Assembly (NCBI RefSeq): GCF_013368755.1
Contig: NC_049564.1
Coordinates: forward strand, 5,154,001 to 5,218,000
From: Talaromyces rugulosus
Lineage: Eukaryota > Ascomycota > Eurotiomycetes > Eurotiales > Trichocomaceae
Length of the DNA stretch: 64,000 nucleotides
Direction of reading: 5' to 3'
The position numbers and the translations under genes were made by a program. The notes below the pieces were generated by a model. It did no database searches, had not been told where the DNA came from, and was given only the letters and a program-made list of their open reading frames with translations. Positions 1 through 11,739 of this stretch are shown in pieces; within the stretch, counting starts at the first letter, position 1; each line of letters opens with the position of its first letter.

Positions 1-1074
1 AAAGGGAATGGACGAAGAAACTAACCACCAGTCGTCAAACCGCACTGCCTTCACGTTAATGCCGGTTTCTTTCAGCACCTTTGTCGATAGCTGTGTGTTG
101 TACGGCCTCTGGACGGCGGCGTTCGGGTCGTTCCCCTGTTTGTTCGCAATCATCCCCGGTATCTCCACGCCCAGGATCTTTGCGAATCGCTGCGCGATTT
201 CATACTTGGTCATTCTCTCCTCGGCAGAAAAGTGAAGGATCTTGGGCAGCGACTGAAGATTCTTCTTATCCTTGATATACCGCACCGCGATATCGTTGCA
301 CACTCGACCCACGTCTTGCGTGTTTGTCGGAAACCGCTGGGCCCAATCGTCCATCTTGAGACCTGCGTCGGCATTCTTGGTCTTTTCGACCGCGTCGAGG
401 ATCGTGTTCACTGCGCTTTCACCGTTTGTCTCGCTTGGCCCGTATAGAACAGGCACTCGGAGCACGACGCCGAGGCCGCTCGTCTTGGTGACGTCTAGCA
501 CGGCCACCTCGCCATCACGCTTCATCTGTCCGTAGATATTCGTGGGTTTTGGCTCAGCATCGGTTTCATAGGGTGCTTCACCCTCGACACCGGGGAATAC
601 GTAGTCTGTTGAGATGTAGATGAGCAGGATGTCGCGAGACGAGGTGAGTTCTGCCAGGTATCGTGTTGCCTCAACATTGATTCGGCGGGCTTGTTCCGGA
701 TTGTTTTCACAGGCATCAGGCTGGCGGTTTGCGGCACCTTTTTAGACATAAGATATTAGCAGTTTGGCTAAATAATAATTGCGAGCGCAGTAAGAGGAAG
801 ACAAACAGTGTACAACAACCTGCGGCCTAGGAGAATTCCCAGTCAATTAGCCTCAATTAACACCAAAGTTTAATAAAACAAAACTATCTCACTTGGACTC
901 GTCCAACAGCCTCTTGATCTCCTGCGGATCCTCCAAATTGATCTTGAGAACGGTGGGCGGTTTGGCGCGGTTGAAGCCCTGGCCGACAGTCAACCAGCCG
1001 GCCTGCTTGAATGCCTTTGTGACTTCGCGCCCCAGAAGGCCGGTAGCCCCGGTGATCAGAGCTGTATGAGACAT
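1..1074 (-). CDS. MAT2B/RmlD-like NAD(P)-binding reductase, 3' end cut by window
   Basis: Short-chain dehydrogenase of the RmlD substrate-binding family, close to the regulatory beta subunit of methionine adenosyltransferase (MAT2B) and dTDP-4-dehydrorhamnose reductase. Exons are 893-1074, 807-826 and 1-737, giving 313 codons with no stop inside the window. The N-terminus carries the Rossmann motif TGATGLLG. The joined exons read HCAANRQPDACENN, then STDYVF, then the catalytic YxxxK as YGQMK. The middle exon is only 20 nt and supplies PQVVVH; introns are 66 and 69 nt. Without this micro-exon the conserved VVVHCAAN strand is lost, so I am confident in it. Whether it modulates S-adenosylmethionine synthesis or reduces a sugar nucleotide cannot be decided from sequence. 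The start ATG at 1074 is the only one that gives the complete Rossmann fold. Confidence 0.88.
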
Positions 1075-1336
1075 TTTGTAGGCAGCTTGGATGAGAAGAA
1101 TTAAGAATTAGTAAAGTGAAGAAAAGTGCGTGCTGGATGCTGGATGCAAGCTGGAATTATTGCGTTGCCCCGCGGTGGGGACAAGCTCGATGCGGATGAC
1201 GTCTACAGTCGAACAAGCTCTTTATCCACTATACACCGGAGTGCGACTAGAGAATGAAGAGGAAAAGAAAGAAGTCTTTTTATTGGCAGTTATTTACAAC
1301 ATGGAGCAGTTATAGCAGGGTATACATCAATTGGGT

Positions 1337-3044
1337 CTAGATATATTTGTACGGATTCATAATCCCGTTCTATACCATCATTAGCATCCGAAATACCATG
1401 CATAGTATAGTAGTAGTAGTGAGAATGGAGACTTACCGGGTCATAAAGATTCTTCAGCTGCTTCATCAGCTTGATATTGGTCTCGTTCTGGCTGTAGCCG
1501 ATAAACTCCTTCTTGGCAACTCCGAGTCCGTGCTCGGCACTGATGCTGCCATTGCGCTTTGCGATCCATTCGTATACCCACGGCTCAATGGCCTTTTCGA
1601 CCTCCTTGGTGTATTGTCGGACCGAAACGTTCAAATGCAGATTCGAGTCTCCCATATGACCGTATCCAACAACAGCACGGACGGGGAATGAGTCGTCGTC
1701 GCCCACGAGCCCTTTCTCAGTCAGACGGGCTTTGCAGTCGTCGACAAGCTGGTAGAGCTCAGGCAGGGGGATAGAAACGTCGTATTTGTAGGTTCCGCCG
1801 AGATGGCTGAGGGCTTCGGTGATGCCTTCACGCCACCGCCAGAGCGACTGCACTTGTGTTTCGTCTTGGGCAAGGACGCCGTCTGCAACAATGCCTTCGC
1901 CCAGGACGTGCTCGAGGAAGGTTTCCAGCTTGGCGATGTCATGCTCGGCATTGGATCCGCTGGTTTCGATGAGGCAGTAGAAAGGGTGCTCCCCTTCAAG
2001 AGGCTGTTTGTTGCCAGTGGATTGACGCACCAACGCCTGGCTGCGACCGTCCATCAATTCAAAGGCAGAGAGGATTTCCGAGAGCTGGCCCTTGGCTTCA
2101 CGGAAGGCTTTGCGGACCTGTTCGAAGCTATCCAAGCCAAAGTACGCAACATTGACGGCTTTTGGGCGAGGCGGGCAAATAATAGAGACACCAGTGATGA
2201 TACCAATAGTACCCTCGGCACCAATCAACAGCTGCTTGAAGTCATAGCCAGTATTGTTCTTGCGCAGCTTCGACAGGCTGTCTACGATAGTTCCATCTGG
2301 TAGGACGGCTTCCAGTCCCAGCACAGTACCGTGAAGACTGCCATAGCGAAGGAGACGGAGACCTCCAGCGTTGGTCGCGACGTTTCCACCGATATGGCAC
2401 GATCCCTTGGCTCCGAGGTCCAATGGGAAGAGATGGCCTCGCTCGGCGAGATACGAATCAGCAACCTCCAGAATGACACCTGCATCGGCAACAAGGACAC
2501 CGGACTCGTCATCAAACGAGCGGATCTGGTTCATGCGAGCTGTGTTGATCACGATCTCATCAAACACAGGCACAGAGCCTCCGACCAAGCCCGTGTTTCC
2601 ACCCTGCGGCACAACGGCCAGTTTGTTCTCATTGCAGTACTTTAATATCTTGCTCACTTCTTCCGTAGTCCCGGGCTTCAGCACGAGTCGAGTCTGTCCG
2701 CCGTATTTGCGCATCCAGTCGCCGTTGAAAGGCGCGAGGTCGTCCGTGGCATCGGTGGTAACGCCATCGATAATTGCCGATTCGGAGCCGAGCAGTTCTT
2801 TGAAGTGCTTGACATGCTCCTCCGTCACCTGCGCAAATGTAGGATCTCGCTTGATTTGAGGATACGCGGCGGCGGTCAGTTGGATTTTCTTGGAGGCGTC
2901 AGCGGGCGTGGCGGCCGTGACGCTGAAAGGGCGCGAGTTCGCGACCGCGATCGACACAATCGACGACGACGGTCTTGGTGAACAACGATATCTAGGCACT
3001 CGAGCCCTCCGCAGGGCAGCTGTGATACCCCGAGAAGTCGACAT
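1337..3044 (-). CDS. Mitochondrial FAD-linked D-2-hydroxyglutarate/D-lactate dehydrogenase
   Basis: Oxidises D-2-hydroxyacids (D-2-hydroxyglutarate or D-lactate) with FAD and passes electrons on in mitochondria; Dld2/D2HGDH family. Exons are 1437-3044 and 1337-1369 (546 aa). The 67-nt intron has a clear TGCTAAT branch point, and splicing replaces a frame-shifted tail by [10 protein letters not shown], the usual end of the family. The FAD-binding PCMH motif reads [15 protein letters not shown], and the C-terminal FAD-oxidase domain has [13 protein letters not shown] and SAEHGLG. The first about 40 residues are Arg/Ser-rich without acidic residues, as in a mitochondrial presequence. I chose the ATG at 3044 (context CACCATG) over the in-frame one at 3089. 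It lies 262 nt from the start of the MAT2B-like gene on the same strand. D-lactate versus D-2-hydroxyglutarate preference is not resolvable here. Confidence 0.9.
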
Positions 3045-4711
3045 GGTGTGTTGTTGTGGCAGTGGAAGATTTTCAAAAGTTGTAAGCACCAGTCGTCAGA
3101 CGCGGGAAATTTGTAGTATCAGGAACAGCCGCCGCCGGTTGCGGAGGCTCGGCTGATTCTCGGAAATGCACCCCGAGTGAAGTGTTTTCCGACATTATTG
3201 ACTTTATTTATTGCTGCATTATCTAGACAATTTCGGAAATTGATCTGACTATTGTCAATTGCATCTGCATGCCAATATTTTATACTTATATGCCTATCCA
3301 ATGTTTTTTTCATGATATGCATGGCAAGATCTAGCATTTGAACTACATATCAATATATAAATGTACTCCGATGTCAGGAACTTAACTACCTTGATATTCC
3401 ATTTCACTATCAACATCAATTGATTGAATCATTCTATTTAATCGACATACTTGTGTCGCTGTGGATCAATTTTACCTTCCCTTGTTTCACATGTTCGCTC
3501 CATCAATCGGCTGGTTAATCTCTAAGTATATTCGTGATTACAAGAAATTGAATTCACTGCACAACATTGAAAGGTTGCTCCATGGCTAGGAACATTTGAA
3601 TTGCTTGATGAAATTTCCTTCGTCCTGCTTGTTCAATGGCCTCCAATAATTATTGTTCGACACCATCGGCAATATAAATAGATGTTTGGGGAGTGGGGGA
3701 GCGAAGGATTACGCTTGTTACAATCCCTTGAAGGAGCTAAGACCCCATTGTGCATCGTTTTTACCCCAGATTATAATTAGATTGTAACCAAATAAGTGTG
3801 ACTCTGGTTGCATCTGTGGCATTTTCATTCATCCCACTAAGCGGCATATGCAATGCACAACAACACAGCAAGGAATGCCTTTCTGGTATATCTTGTCGTG
3901 AATAACCGTCATCGTGTGACCTTCCATCTGCAGCGACTTGAGGCTATAGCAGTATAGCGTAACATTCCATCTGCAGCTGTAAAAACAAGGATCAATTGTG
4001 TTTTTCGAGGGATGACAGTGGCGGGGATGGCTTCCACGTCCTACTGATATCAGTCCATGCGAGAGCTCCGCATTCCAGTGGCTAGCGTGGTAGATAGCCT
4101 TTCTCCGACGCCAGTTCGTGACGATTGATAGGAGAATGACACCAGGTGATTGATGTCTGTCATGTCATGACTCGTGAAGACAGTTGGAAGTTGGACCTCG
4201 AGCTGTTGATATATAGCAGCACGGATAGCGAGGTGCAAGAATCGAAGAGCGCAAAGAAGCAGTCGGAGCTGCAACGATAAGATTCCTTCCCATAACGCCG
4301 AACGAGAGCGGCCAATAATTGAACTTAAACAGGAGCGAGTACAGAAGATCTGGTCGGACCATCCCTTGATTGAGTCAAATCAGTCTCGAGCAGGCAAGGC
4401 GCGGCCGATTATTGCAGACGCACTAGCCGCATCGGGGACTAGCGCGGCCCGTTGCTCGGGGCGACCGTGTTTCCTCGGCGGAGAACCGAAGCTCACCTCC
4501 TCCTAGTGCTCTATCGCAGCTGCGAGCTCGTCGGGCTGGAAAACTAATTGAAATAATTACACTTCTCCCCCCTTTTCCCTTCCCCGATCGCAGACTTCCT
4601 GGCCCTTCCATCTCAAGCGCCGGTTCGTTGCTGGAATTCTTCTGCGCTGCGTCTTCCCGGCACTACAGGTTGTTGCTTGTTTATGCGGTGCAATTGGGCT
4701 CTGCGCACAAG
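3045..4711. other. Intergenic, divergent promoter region
   Basis: About 1.7 kb between the divergent dehydrogenase and kinase genes. It is AT-rich up to about 4.0 kb and has a pyrimidine-rich run near 4561-4585, which is the likely kinase transcription start area. No convincing gene, repeat or RNA was seen. Confidence 0.6.
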
Positions 4712-6784
4712 ATGGCGGTCGACAGCAGCATGGCGAGCCGATACCAGGTGATGGAGGAACTGGGCAGTACGTTATCCTCCAATTGGTCGAGTGTGTCTCA
4801 GTCACAATGCTTACGGTCCTTCAGGTGGTAGCTTCGGCACGGTTTACAAAGCCATTGAGAAGGCTTCGGGGGATATTGTGGCTATCAAACATGTGAGTGA
4901 TTTTTCTCGTCTGTCTGACTCTGCCCGCAACTAACAATTGGCTGCTCGCTAGATCGATCTAGAGTCGAGCGAGGACGACATCGCCGAGATCCAACAAGAA
5001 ATCTCGGTCCTGGCCGCATGCGCAAGTCCCTTCGTCACCCAATACAAAGCCAGTTTCCTGCGAGGTCACAAGCTATGGATTGTCATGGAGTACCTGGGGG
5101 GCGGTTCTTGCTTGGACCTGGTACGTCATCGAGGCCTTGTCATCCGATCGAAAGGTGGAATTTGCTTACAGGTTCTAGATGAAACCCGGTATCGTCGATG
5201 AAACATACATTGCGATTGTCTGCCGGGAACTGCTTCTTGGATTGGACTACCTGCACCGAGAAGGAAAGATCCACCGCGATATAAAAGCAGCCAACGTTTT
5301 GCTCTCGCATTCCGGAAAGGTCAAGCTGGCAGATTTCGGAGTAGCTGCCCAGCTCTCCAACATCAAGTCGCAAAGAAACACATTCGTCGGAACACCATTT
5401 TGGATGGCGCCTGAGGTGATCCAGCAGTCGGGATATGATTTTAAAGCTGATATTTGGTCACTCGGTATTACCGCTATGGAACTGGCGAATGGAGAGCCAC
5501 CTCACGCCAGCACGCACCCGATGAAAGTGCTTTTCCACATCCCCAAAGCCCCGGCCCCCCGCTTGGAGGGCAACGAATTCAGTCAAAGTTTTAAAGACTT
5601 TGTCGCCCAGTGTTTGATCAAGGATCCTGATCGCCGGCCGACAGCAAAAGAGCTTCTCAAACACAAGTTTATCCGCTATGCAGGAAAAACAGAGGTATTA
5701 CAGGAATTAGTCCAGCGTAAGCAAGACTGGGACAATGGAAAGGACTTGGAGGACGATACCAGATATTATGCTGAGACTCTGTAAGAAACTCGTGGCATGC
5801 AATGTTTTTTGTATCGAAACTGACTCTTTTGCTAGTACTACCTTTACACCGAAAGAAGAAGATGACGATGGGTGGGTGTTTGACACGGTCAAGGCACCAA
5901 CTATGAAGAAGCCGTTTATTGCCCAAGACTACTGCGACGATCCTTTTGTGACGACAGAGGAGCTTAGTACAATGACTCCTCAAACCGTATCCAAGCCAGT
6001 TGCGAACTCGACTGTGCGTCGGACGCCTGCGGCAGAGCAATCCCCGTCTATTAAACGGGCCAACACAAAGCGCAGGTCCAGTGGTATCAAACAGCCACTT
6101 GGATTGAACCTGAGTTACGGAAACAGTCCTTCTACTGTGCGCCAGTTCCGCCGAGTATCAGACCGCACTACGAACGACTCGGCACAGAGCTACAACTATC
6201 CCCCGGGGATGGACGAGAACGCAGGCGCCAAGACTTTGTTTACCGATCCTGTTCCTAACAGCAAGGAGGCCCAACTAGGACGAAGGGCATATAGCAAGGG
6301 AATCGGAATTGCTTGCCAGGAGATCCTATCAAATACGGGAGACCAGGAAAAGAGAGAAGCAATCTCGCGGCTGGCTGAGGCTTTCAGTGACCTAGAGATG
6401 GTTGACCCTGAGGGACTTTACCATATAATTAAGATGTCCAACGAGAAGATGCAAAGGTAAGAATTTCTCTGCTGTTGACATGGCCAAGATTTTTGACAAC
6501 TAACTACTCGGCTCAGTGATTCCAAGCTTTCTTCACTCATCCCCGAGCCAGTGCAATCGGGATCGCCTCAGAAGCCCAAGCTCGTCCTCGCTCAGAACAA
6601 CCCTCATCTCAAGAGTCACCGACGTCGGCAGTCCGAACAGATCCCGGTTGACACGAGCTTGAGCCCATCACTGGCCAACTTGCCTGGACAGAGCGCCCCC
6701 GGTATGGACCACACCAAACAGCTAGCTGATGTCCTTTACCAGCGATGGAGTGAAGGCCTCCGCAACCGATGGCCGGCCATTTAG
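4712..6784 (+). CDS. Ste20/germinal-centre family Ser/Thr kinase (Sid1/SepL-like)
   Basis: Protein kinase of the GCK (MST-like) branch of the Ste20 family. Fungal members act in septation and morphogenesis signalling. Six exons: 4712-4766, 4825-4892, 4953-5120, 5179-5780, 5836-6456, 6517-6784 (593 aa). The kinase domain fills roughly residues 10-270: glycine loop GSGSFGTV from about 18, ATP lysine K40 in VAIKH, catalytic loop [10 protein letters not shown] with D131, DFG at 149, and the Ste20 signature GTPFWMAPE near 168. The remaining half is Ser/Arg-rich, with a conserved helical segment ([20 protein letters not shown]) near the C-terminus. All introns are 55-60 nt and phases match. [15 protein letters not shown] after the lysine resembles Sid1/SepL, but Kic1/Nak1-type assignment is possible, so no symbol is given. 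Confidence 0.92.
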
Positions 6785-8044
6785 GCATCTCCAATCCTCA
6801 GTCCGATATACCCTCTGTTCTAATACCCGCCTTTTCCTTGTCCTATATAACACAAGAGTTCCGTTCATTGTATAACATTTCCGTCGTTACCCGAGATACC
6901 CGACCCATCCTCTCTTTTGAAATTTTAAACACCGCCGAAGCAGATATTCGCCGTTGGCGCCACTTATGCCTCACCTATACCTACACTCTCACTCACCCTC
7001 TCACGCTCACTCTCTCTCATCGAAGAATGACTCTTCTTCTATAGTTCATCACCGCTTTATGAGATGCTGTGATCATTTCTTCCTGGAAACCACTGTCCCC
7101 CAAATGCACACTGCACTCCGAAGCGTGTCCACCATTGTATTATTGGAGTTCGGTCTCATGATTCGCTTCTATCTTCTTTTCTCCAGGAACTTGCACGGGC
7201 AAGTTCGTCTGAGAAGGTCAAGTTTTAAATTTTCTTCTTTTTTCTCTGCTGATATTTTGGTCTCATTATTTGCCTCAAATCTTTTTGTACAACTTTCTAA
7301 CCTGATCGCCCCTGATGTTTGTTGCTGCGCGGGAGGCAGACTTTTAATCATCCAGTCGGCTTGCATTTTGGTGTTTTCGGATTCTTTGATAGATATTGCG
7401 GGACGCCCTTGTGTACTGTATTTTTTTATGCTCATGTCCATACGTTTAAGGTGTTATTGGAGGACGTGGACGCTGTGCAGACAGATAGCTATGTCTGATC
7501 GTGCCATGTATGTAGAATAGACAGAGAGTACCGAATTAAAATCATTCTATATTTAATAGTATTTTTTTCAAAATCTGACTGGTATCCTACATGTAGTTAG
7601 GAAATAAATCATATTTCGCTGGCGCCATCCTATCTATCACACTAACAATTCCAATTACCGTACTCTTTCGCGTTCCATGAACCGAGCAAGAAAGCGTAGT
7701 CCTTCATTCCAATGGCTTGTGCGGGTCGATCATTAAGTGCCCAAAGCTTTTTTCAAATTTGATTCTTTTTCGAGTACGACGCTAAATCCAACTAGAGCTC
7801 TTAACGCTAAACCCTTTTTTGTAGAGAGAGTCATCAACAGTGACTCGCCATTCATTAGGGCAAGATTTTTAGAGATACAAGGTATCGAATGTAATTTTTA
7901 CAGAGATTTTAAATAGTCCTAATTACCAGTGGAAATCGATCATTCCTTGATTCCTCTCCTCTCGAATTCTTGCCCAACTATCTATATACAGCTAAAGGAA
8001 CGGCCAAAAATTGACCTATCGTTTATCCAAGCCCATCCATCATC
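6785..8044. other. Intergenic: kinase 3' region and next promoter
   Basis: About 1.26 kb. The first 700 nt are T-rich and probably hold the kinase 3' UTR. A 188-codon open frame at 6954-7520 shows no domain and I treat it as chance. The 7561-7980 part is AT-rich. No other feature is supported. Confidence 0.55.
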
Positions 8045-9208
8045 ATGACAGACAAAAACCCTAGAGACCAAAATCCGACTATGAAGTCCCTCGCAATCAA
8101 GGAATACTGCACGCCTGATCAATACGCCATACTGACATTGCCAGTCCCAAAGATAGAACAAGCGGACCAACTGCTCATCAAAGTGCATGCTGCATCCATC
8201 AATCCAATAGACGTTAAAGTAGCTGTTGGCGTTGCAAAACGGGTTCGGTCTGAACAGTAAGTTATTCCCAACATAACAAGGAAAACAAATTCTCATTGCG
8301 GTGTGCCCACTAGGTTCCCATTCAAAATCGGATACGATGTCTCCGGGACCGTTATTGCAGTTGGAACAGAAGTCGCCATTTCCTCCCCCGATCTAACACC
8401 CGGTACTGAAGTATACACTCGTCTCCCAGAGGAATGCCGGGGTGCTGTTTCGGAGTATGTCGTCTCAACGATTTCAGCAACGGCAAAAAAGCCTCAAACG
8501 ATATCTCATGCCGAAGCTGCGTCTATACCGTTGGCGTCATTGACTACCTTTCAGACATTCGAGACGGCTGCCGAACATTTTAGGGATAGTAATGGTTTGG
8601 CTGGCAAGACGGTACTTATCCCCGGAGGTCTTTCAGGAACGGGAACTGTGGCCGTTCAATTGGCCAAGCGGGTGTTTAAAGCAGGGCGAGTGGTCACCAC
8701 GCTGTCCACATCAAAAATCGGCCGAGTCAATGGACTACTTGGGGAAGACGTACTAGATCAAGTGATTGACTACACCAAGCAAGACCCGTTGAAAACCATT
8801 ACACCTGGCTCAGTGGATTTTCTGTACGACACCATGGGTCAAGGCGTCTCATACCTCCCCCTTATGAAAAAGGGAGGCATCATCGTGTCCATCAGTGGAC
8901 CACCATTCGGACCAGAATTGAAAAAGATTATGCCAATGATGCCGACGGGTATTAGATGGATGCTGAATGCGGCCGGTGGTGTTCTTCGGTTCAAAGCGTA
9001 CATGTATTCTGTTACTTATACATGTCAACTCATGAAACCCAGCGCGAAAGACTTGAATAAACTGGCTGGTTGGATTGATGAGGGTAAAATTAAGCCCGTG
9101 GTCGGCCTAAAGGCTGCCTTTGGTGATTTGGAGAAGGTGCGTGAGGGTTGTCAACAAGTCTATTCTGCAAAGGGCGGTATTGGGAAGTTTGTCATCGAGA
9201 TGGATTAG
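8045..9208 (+). CDS. Zinc-independent MDR oxidoreductase (quinone reductase-like)
   Basis: Medium-chain dehydrogenase/reductase of the quinone-oxidoreductase/RTN4IP1-like type, which reduces quinones or activated double bonds with NADPH. Exons are 8045-8256 and 8314-9208 with a 57-nt intron (368 aa). The N-terminal GroES-like part has AASINPIDVKVA and, across the junction, FPFKIGYDVSGTV. The Rossmann part has a nucleotide-binding stretch GGLSGTGTVAVQLAK and a typical LYDTMGQG. No structural-zinc Cys cluster is seen. An ATG 36 nt further in is an alternative start. It converges on the bZIP gene with only 82 nt between stops. Regulation by that factor is possible but only suggested by proximity. 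Confidence 0.88.
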
Positions 9209-9290
9209 TTAGCTAATCGGTTATGTACTGTATCTAGATAGATATTTTTCTTTCTTTCATTTAGCTAGAAATAGCACAAGTTCATTGCCG

Positions 9291-10605
9291 TCAAAGCAAA
9301 TCCTTTTCCGTAATCATGAAAGCCTTAGGATCCAGTCCCTCAACCAATTCTGGGAACTCCTTCCAGAATGCCTCCAATATAACCCAATTGTGCACATTAG
9401 AAGCCCTCTCCAAGAGTGAAACGTCAATACGAAACGCCTCATCTTCGGATTCAAACGAAGGAAAATTAGTATTGTGTGTACCGCGGATACGACACGTGCA
9501 GAAAAGCAAGCCAAAGACTTCATTTTGCCAGTATTTTGAACCATGCTTGATGAGATTATCGCGAACCTGCGGCCACATAATGTAGTCAATCAGATTGGCA
9601 TGCGGAAATAAGAGTTGCATCATAGTTGGCTTCAGTGCAGGTGGAACTCGACTGTAATTTTCTTGGGATGGGTCAATGGTCCACTATACATACATAGGTA
9701 AAATTAGCAAAAGATGATTATAAAGCCAGGATAAAAAAAATACAAGTATTTACCCGGGAGAAAAGGTAACTATTCCAACTAATGGCAAGCCTCTCGGGTC
9801 GCCGCATGACACTTTGTGATGTTATCCGAAAGAAAGTATTGGCAAGTTCATTCAAAGATCCACCAAGCATCAAATCAACAACTTTGGGATAGGGTGTGCA
9901 AAATTTAGCGAAATCGGACTGATCTCGTACTTGTCGAATTGCAAAATCAAGTGGTTTCCCACAATCGTGGGTGTTAATTTGCACTGGTAGTCTTTGCCAT
10001 TCGGCGAGAGATAGCACATTTGATAGTGATAAGTCTGTAAAGCTTTCTGTGGAATATTCACGAGAAGAGGAAGGCGAGGAGGAAGAAAGTAGATCTCGTC
10101 CAGCTTGAGAATAGCTGTTCTCTGCATTGTTATATGAAGCTTTTTCTGTGTCAGGTCTCGGATTAGAGTTACTGTTACTGGACTGTTCTGAGCCATCACA
10201 GAACATAATCGATAGAGTCTTGGTATCGGTAATTCCGGTCAAAGGCAAAATCACCTTATCAGAACTATTTATTAACTGTGACGAGCTACTTTTTTCTTGA
10301 GAATGGTCTCTTTTCAAGGAAACCCACGAGGCCATGAATTCATTAACCACGGTCACATGTTTCTTCAGAGCTTCATTTTCCGATGTAATCTCTCTCAACT
10401 TGTCGGACAGGTGGCGGGCATCCTCACTTGAAGTTGAACTTTGCGACAATATCCTCACTTGCTGCTGCAAGTTTCTATTCTCATTTTGAAGACCCAGTAT
10501 AGTTTCTCTCTCCTTCAAGCGTTTCCGTCTTTGGTTTTCGCGATCCCGTTCGCGTTTTCGTCCCTGGTCAATAGTTGTTGTTTCACGACGCTTTGGACTC
10601 GACAT
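9291..10605 (-). CDS. bZIP transcription factor with DUF3425
   Basis: Two exons, 9754-10605 and 9683 down to 9291, separated by a 70-nt intron (414 aa). The N-terminus carries a basic region (RENQRRKRLKERE) followed by leucine/heptad-type spacing (ILGLQNENRNLQQQVRILS), which is the layout of fungal bZIP factors. The C-terminal part matches the DUF3425 pattern: a LIDYIMWPQVRDNLI core with preceding HANLIDY and a final acidic stretch. Splicing joins SYLFSR to WTIDPSQENY, a typical DUF3425 junction. The start at 10605 is the first ATG; the upstream frame has only a TTG. DUF3425 bZIPs often control stress or secondary-metabolism genes. Its target here is unknown; the convergent MDR gene is the closest candidate. 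Confidence 0.85.
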
Positions 10606-11739
10606 TTTCCAATTGCGATTTTGATACTTTTGAGGCAATTGATAACAGCTTCAAATTATAGATGAAATTCTGTTGCGGAAGCAACGGCAACTAAAATACT
10701 AGTGTTTGTGATGGTTGCATTGAGCTGGTTACGTAAACACTCCGTTATTCACTGATTAACTTTGTATTTATTATTTACTTAACTTGTTTATTCAAGTTTT
10801 ACAGGATTGCCCAGCTTCTGGGCTATAAAATTCACTTTGTATTGTAACAAGTTAGAAGTGTCAAGTACCTTTCAAGCGTACAATACCTTTATTTAACTGT
10901 TTATAGTGATAAGATGATCTAGATTATATCTATATCTTTATTGACAACATGCATCCGAAAAAATGTCATCATGCCTGGTAGTGTCTAGAAGCATCCACCA
11001 TTGCTTGATTGAATTTTATTGTGCCATTTACTGTTACTATAAAGGTGGTTTAGCACATTGTCTGGGCCATGAGCGTCAATCAACCTGGCTAGCTATTGTT
11101 TCTCCGGCGCTATTCTATTTCACGTGGGGCTGCTGCTTGCCAATCTAATTTATAGAAAGTTCCCTGTGGAGTGAGAATGGCCACCATCTAATCTGGTTTT
11201 GGGTCGCTCTTAATATCAATTGATATCAAGGGATGGCCCAAAGCCCTTAGACCGTCAACGATAGTCAGCAATCATCAACAGAATATTCGCCAGTTTTGCA
11301 AAATCCACAGGCTTTATTCTTGGAATAACCACGCAGGCTAAAGTGTGACTTTGACACTAACTTGCCTTTTTTAATTGAAGAATAATTGCGTATATTTATA
11401 GAATTGTCCAGGCTTCTTCTGCCCCTGCGCCCCGTAAACAACTGCGCCCCACAATAACGGGCCCGCGTCCAACCAGCGCCCGGCGTTTCGTCTAATTTAA
11501 CGACGGCTAACCAGCCTCGGCCAGGCCGTCCCTGACTGACTGTTTCCTCTCCCCTTGTATCTTCTCTCTCTCTCCTCTCTCTCTCTGTCATTCTGTGTTT
11601 TGTTTTCTCGCCTGCTTCACGACCTGTTTCTCTCTCTCTCTCTCGCCCTGTTTTGTTTTGCTGTTAGCAATGATTTAGTGCCCGCCGGCCTGTCCACACA
11701 CCACTCGTCTCCCCCTTACCGCATGCAGGCTGGCCCTCC
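10606..11739. other. Intergenic, divergent promoters; CT-rich leader
   Basis: AT-rich on the left. From about 11540 to 11660 it becomes strongly CT-repetitive (TCTCTC runs), the usual transcription-start context for the gene at 11740. An out-of-frame ATG at 11723 lies 17 nt before the main start. No gene is seen. Confidence 0.55.

Noticed and set aside
6954..7520. 188-codon open frame after the kinase
   Set aside because: Starts with a His/Ser low-complexity run and lies in a T-rich 3' region, so probably UTR.
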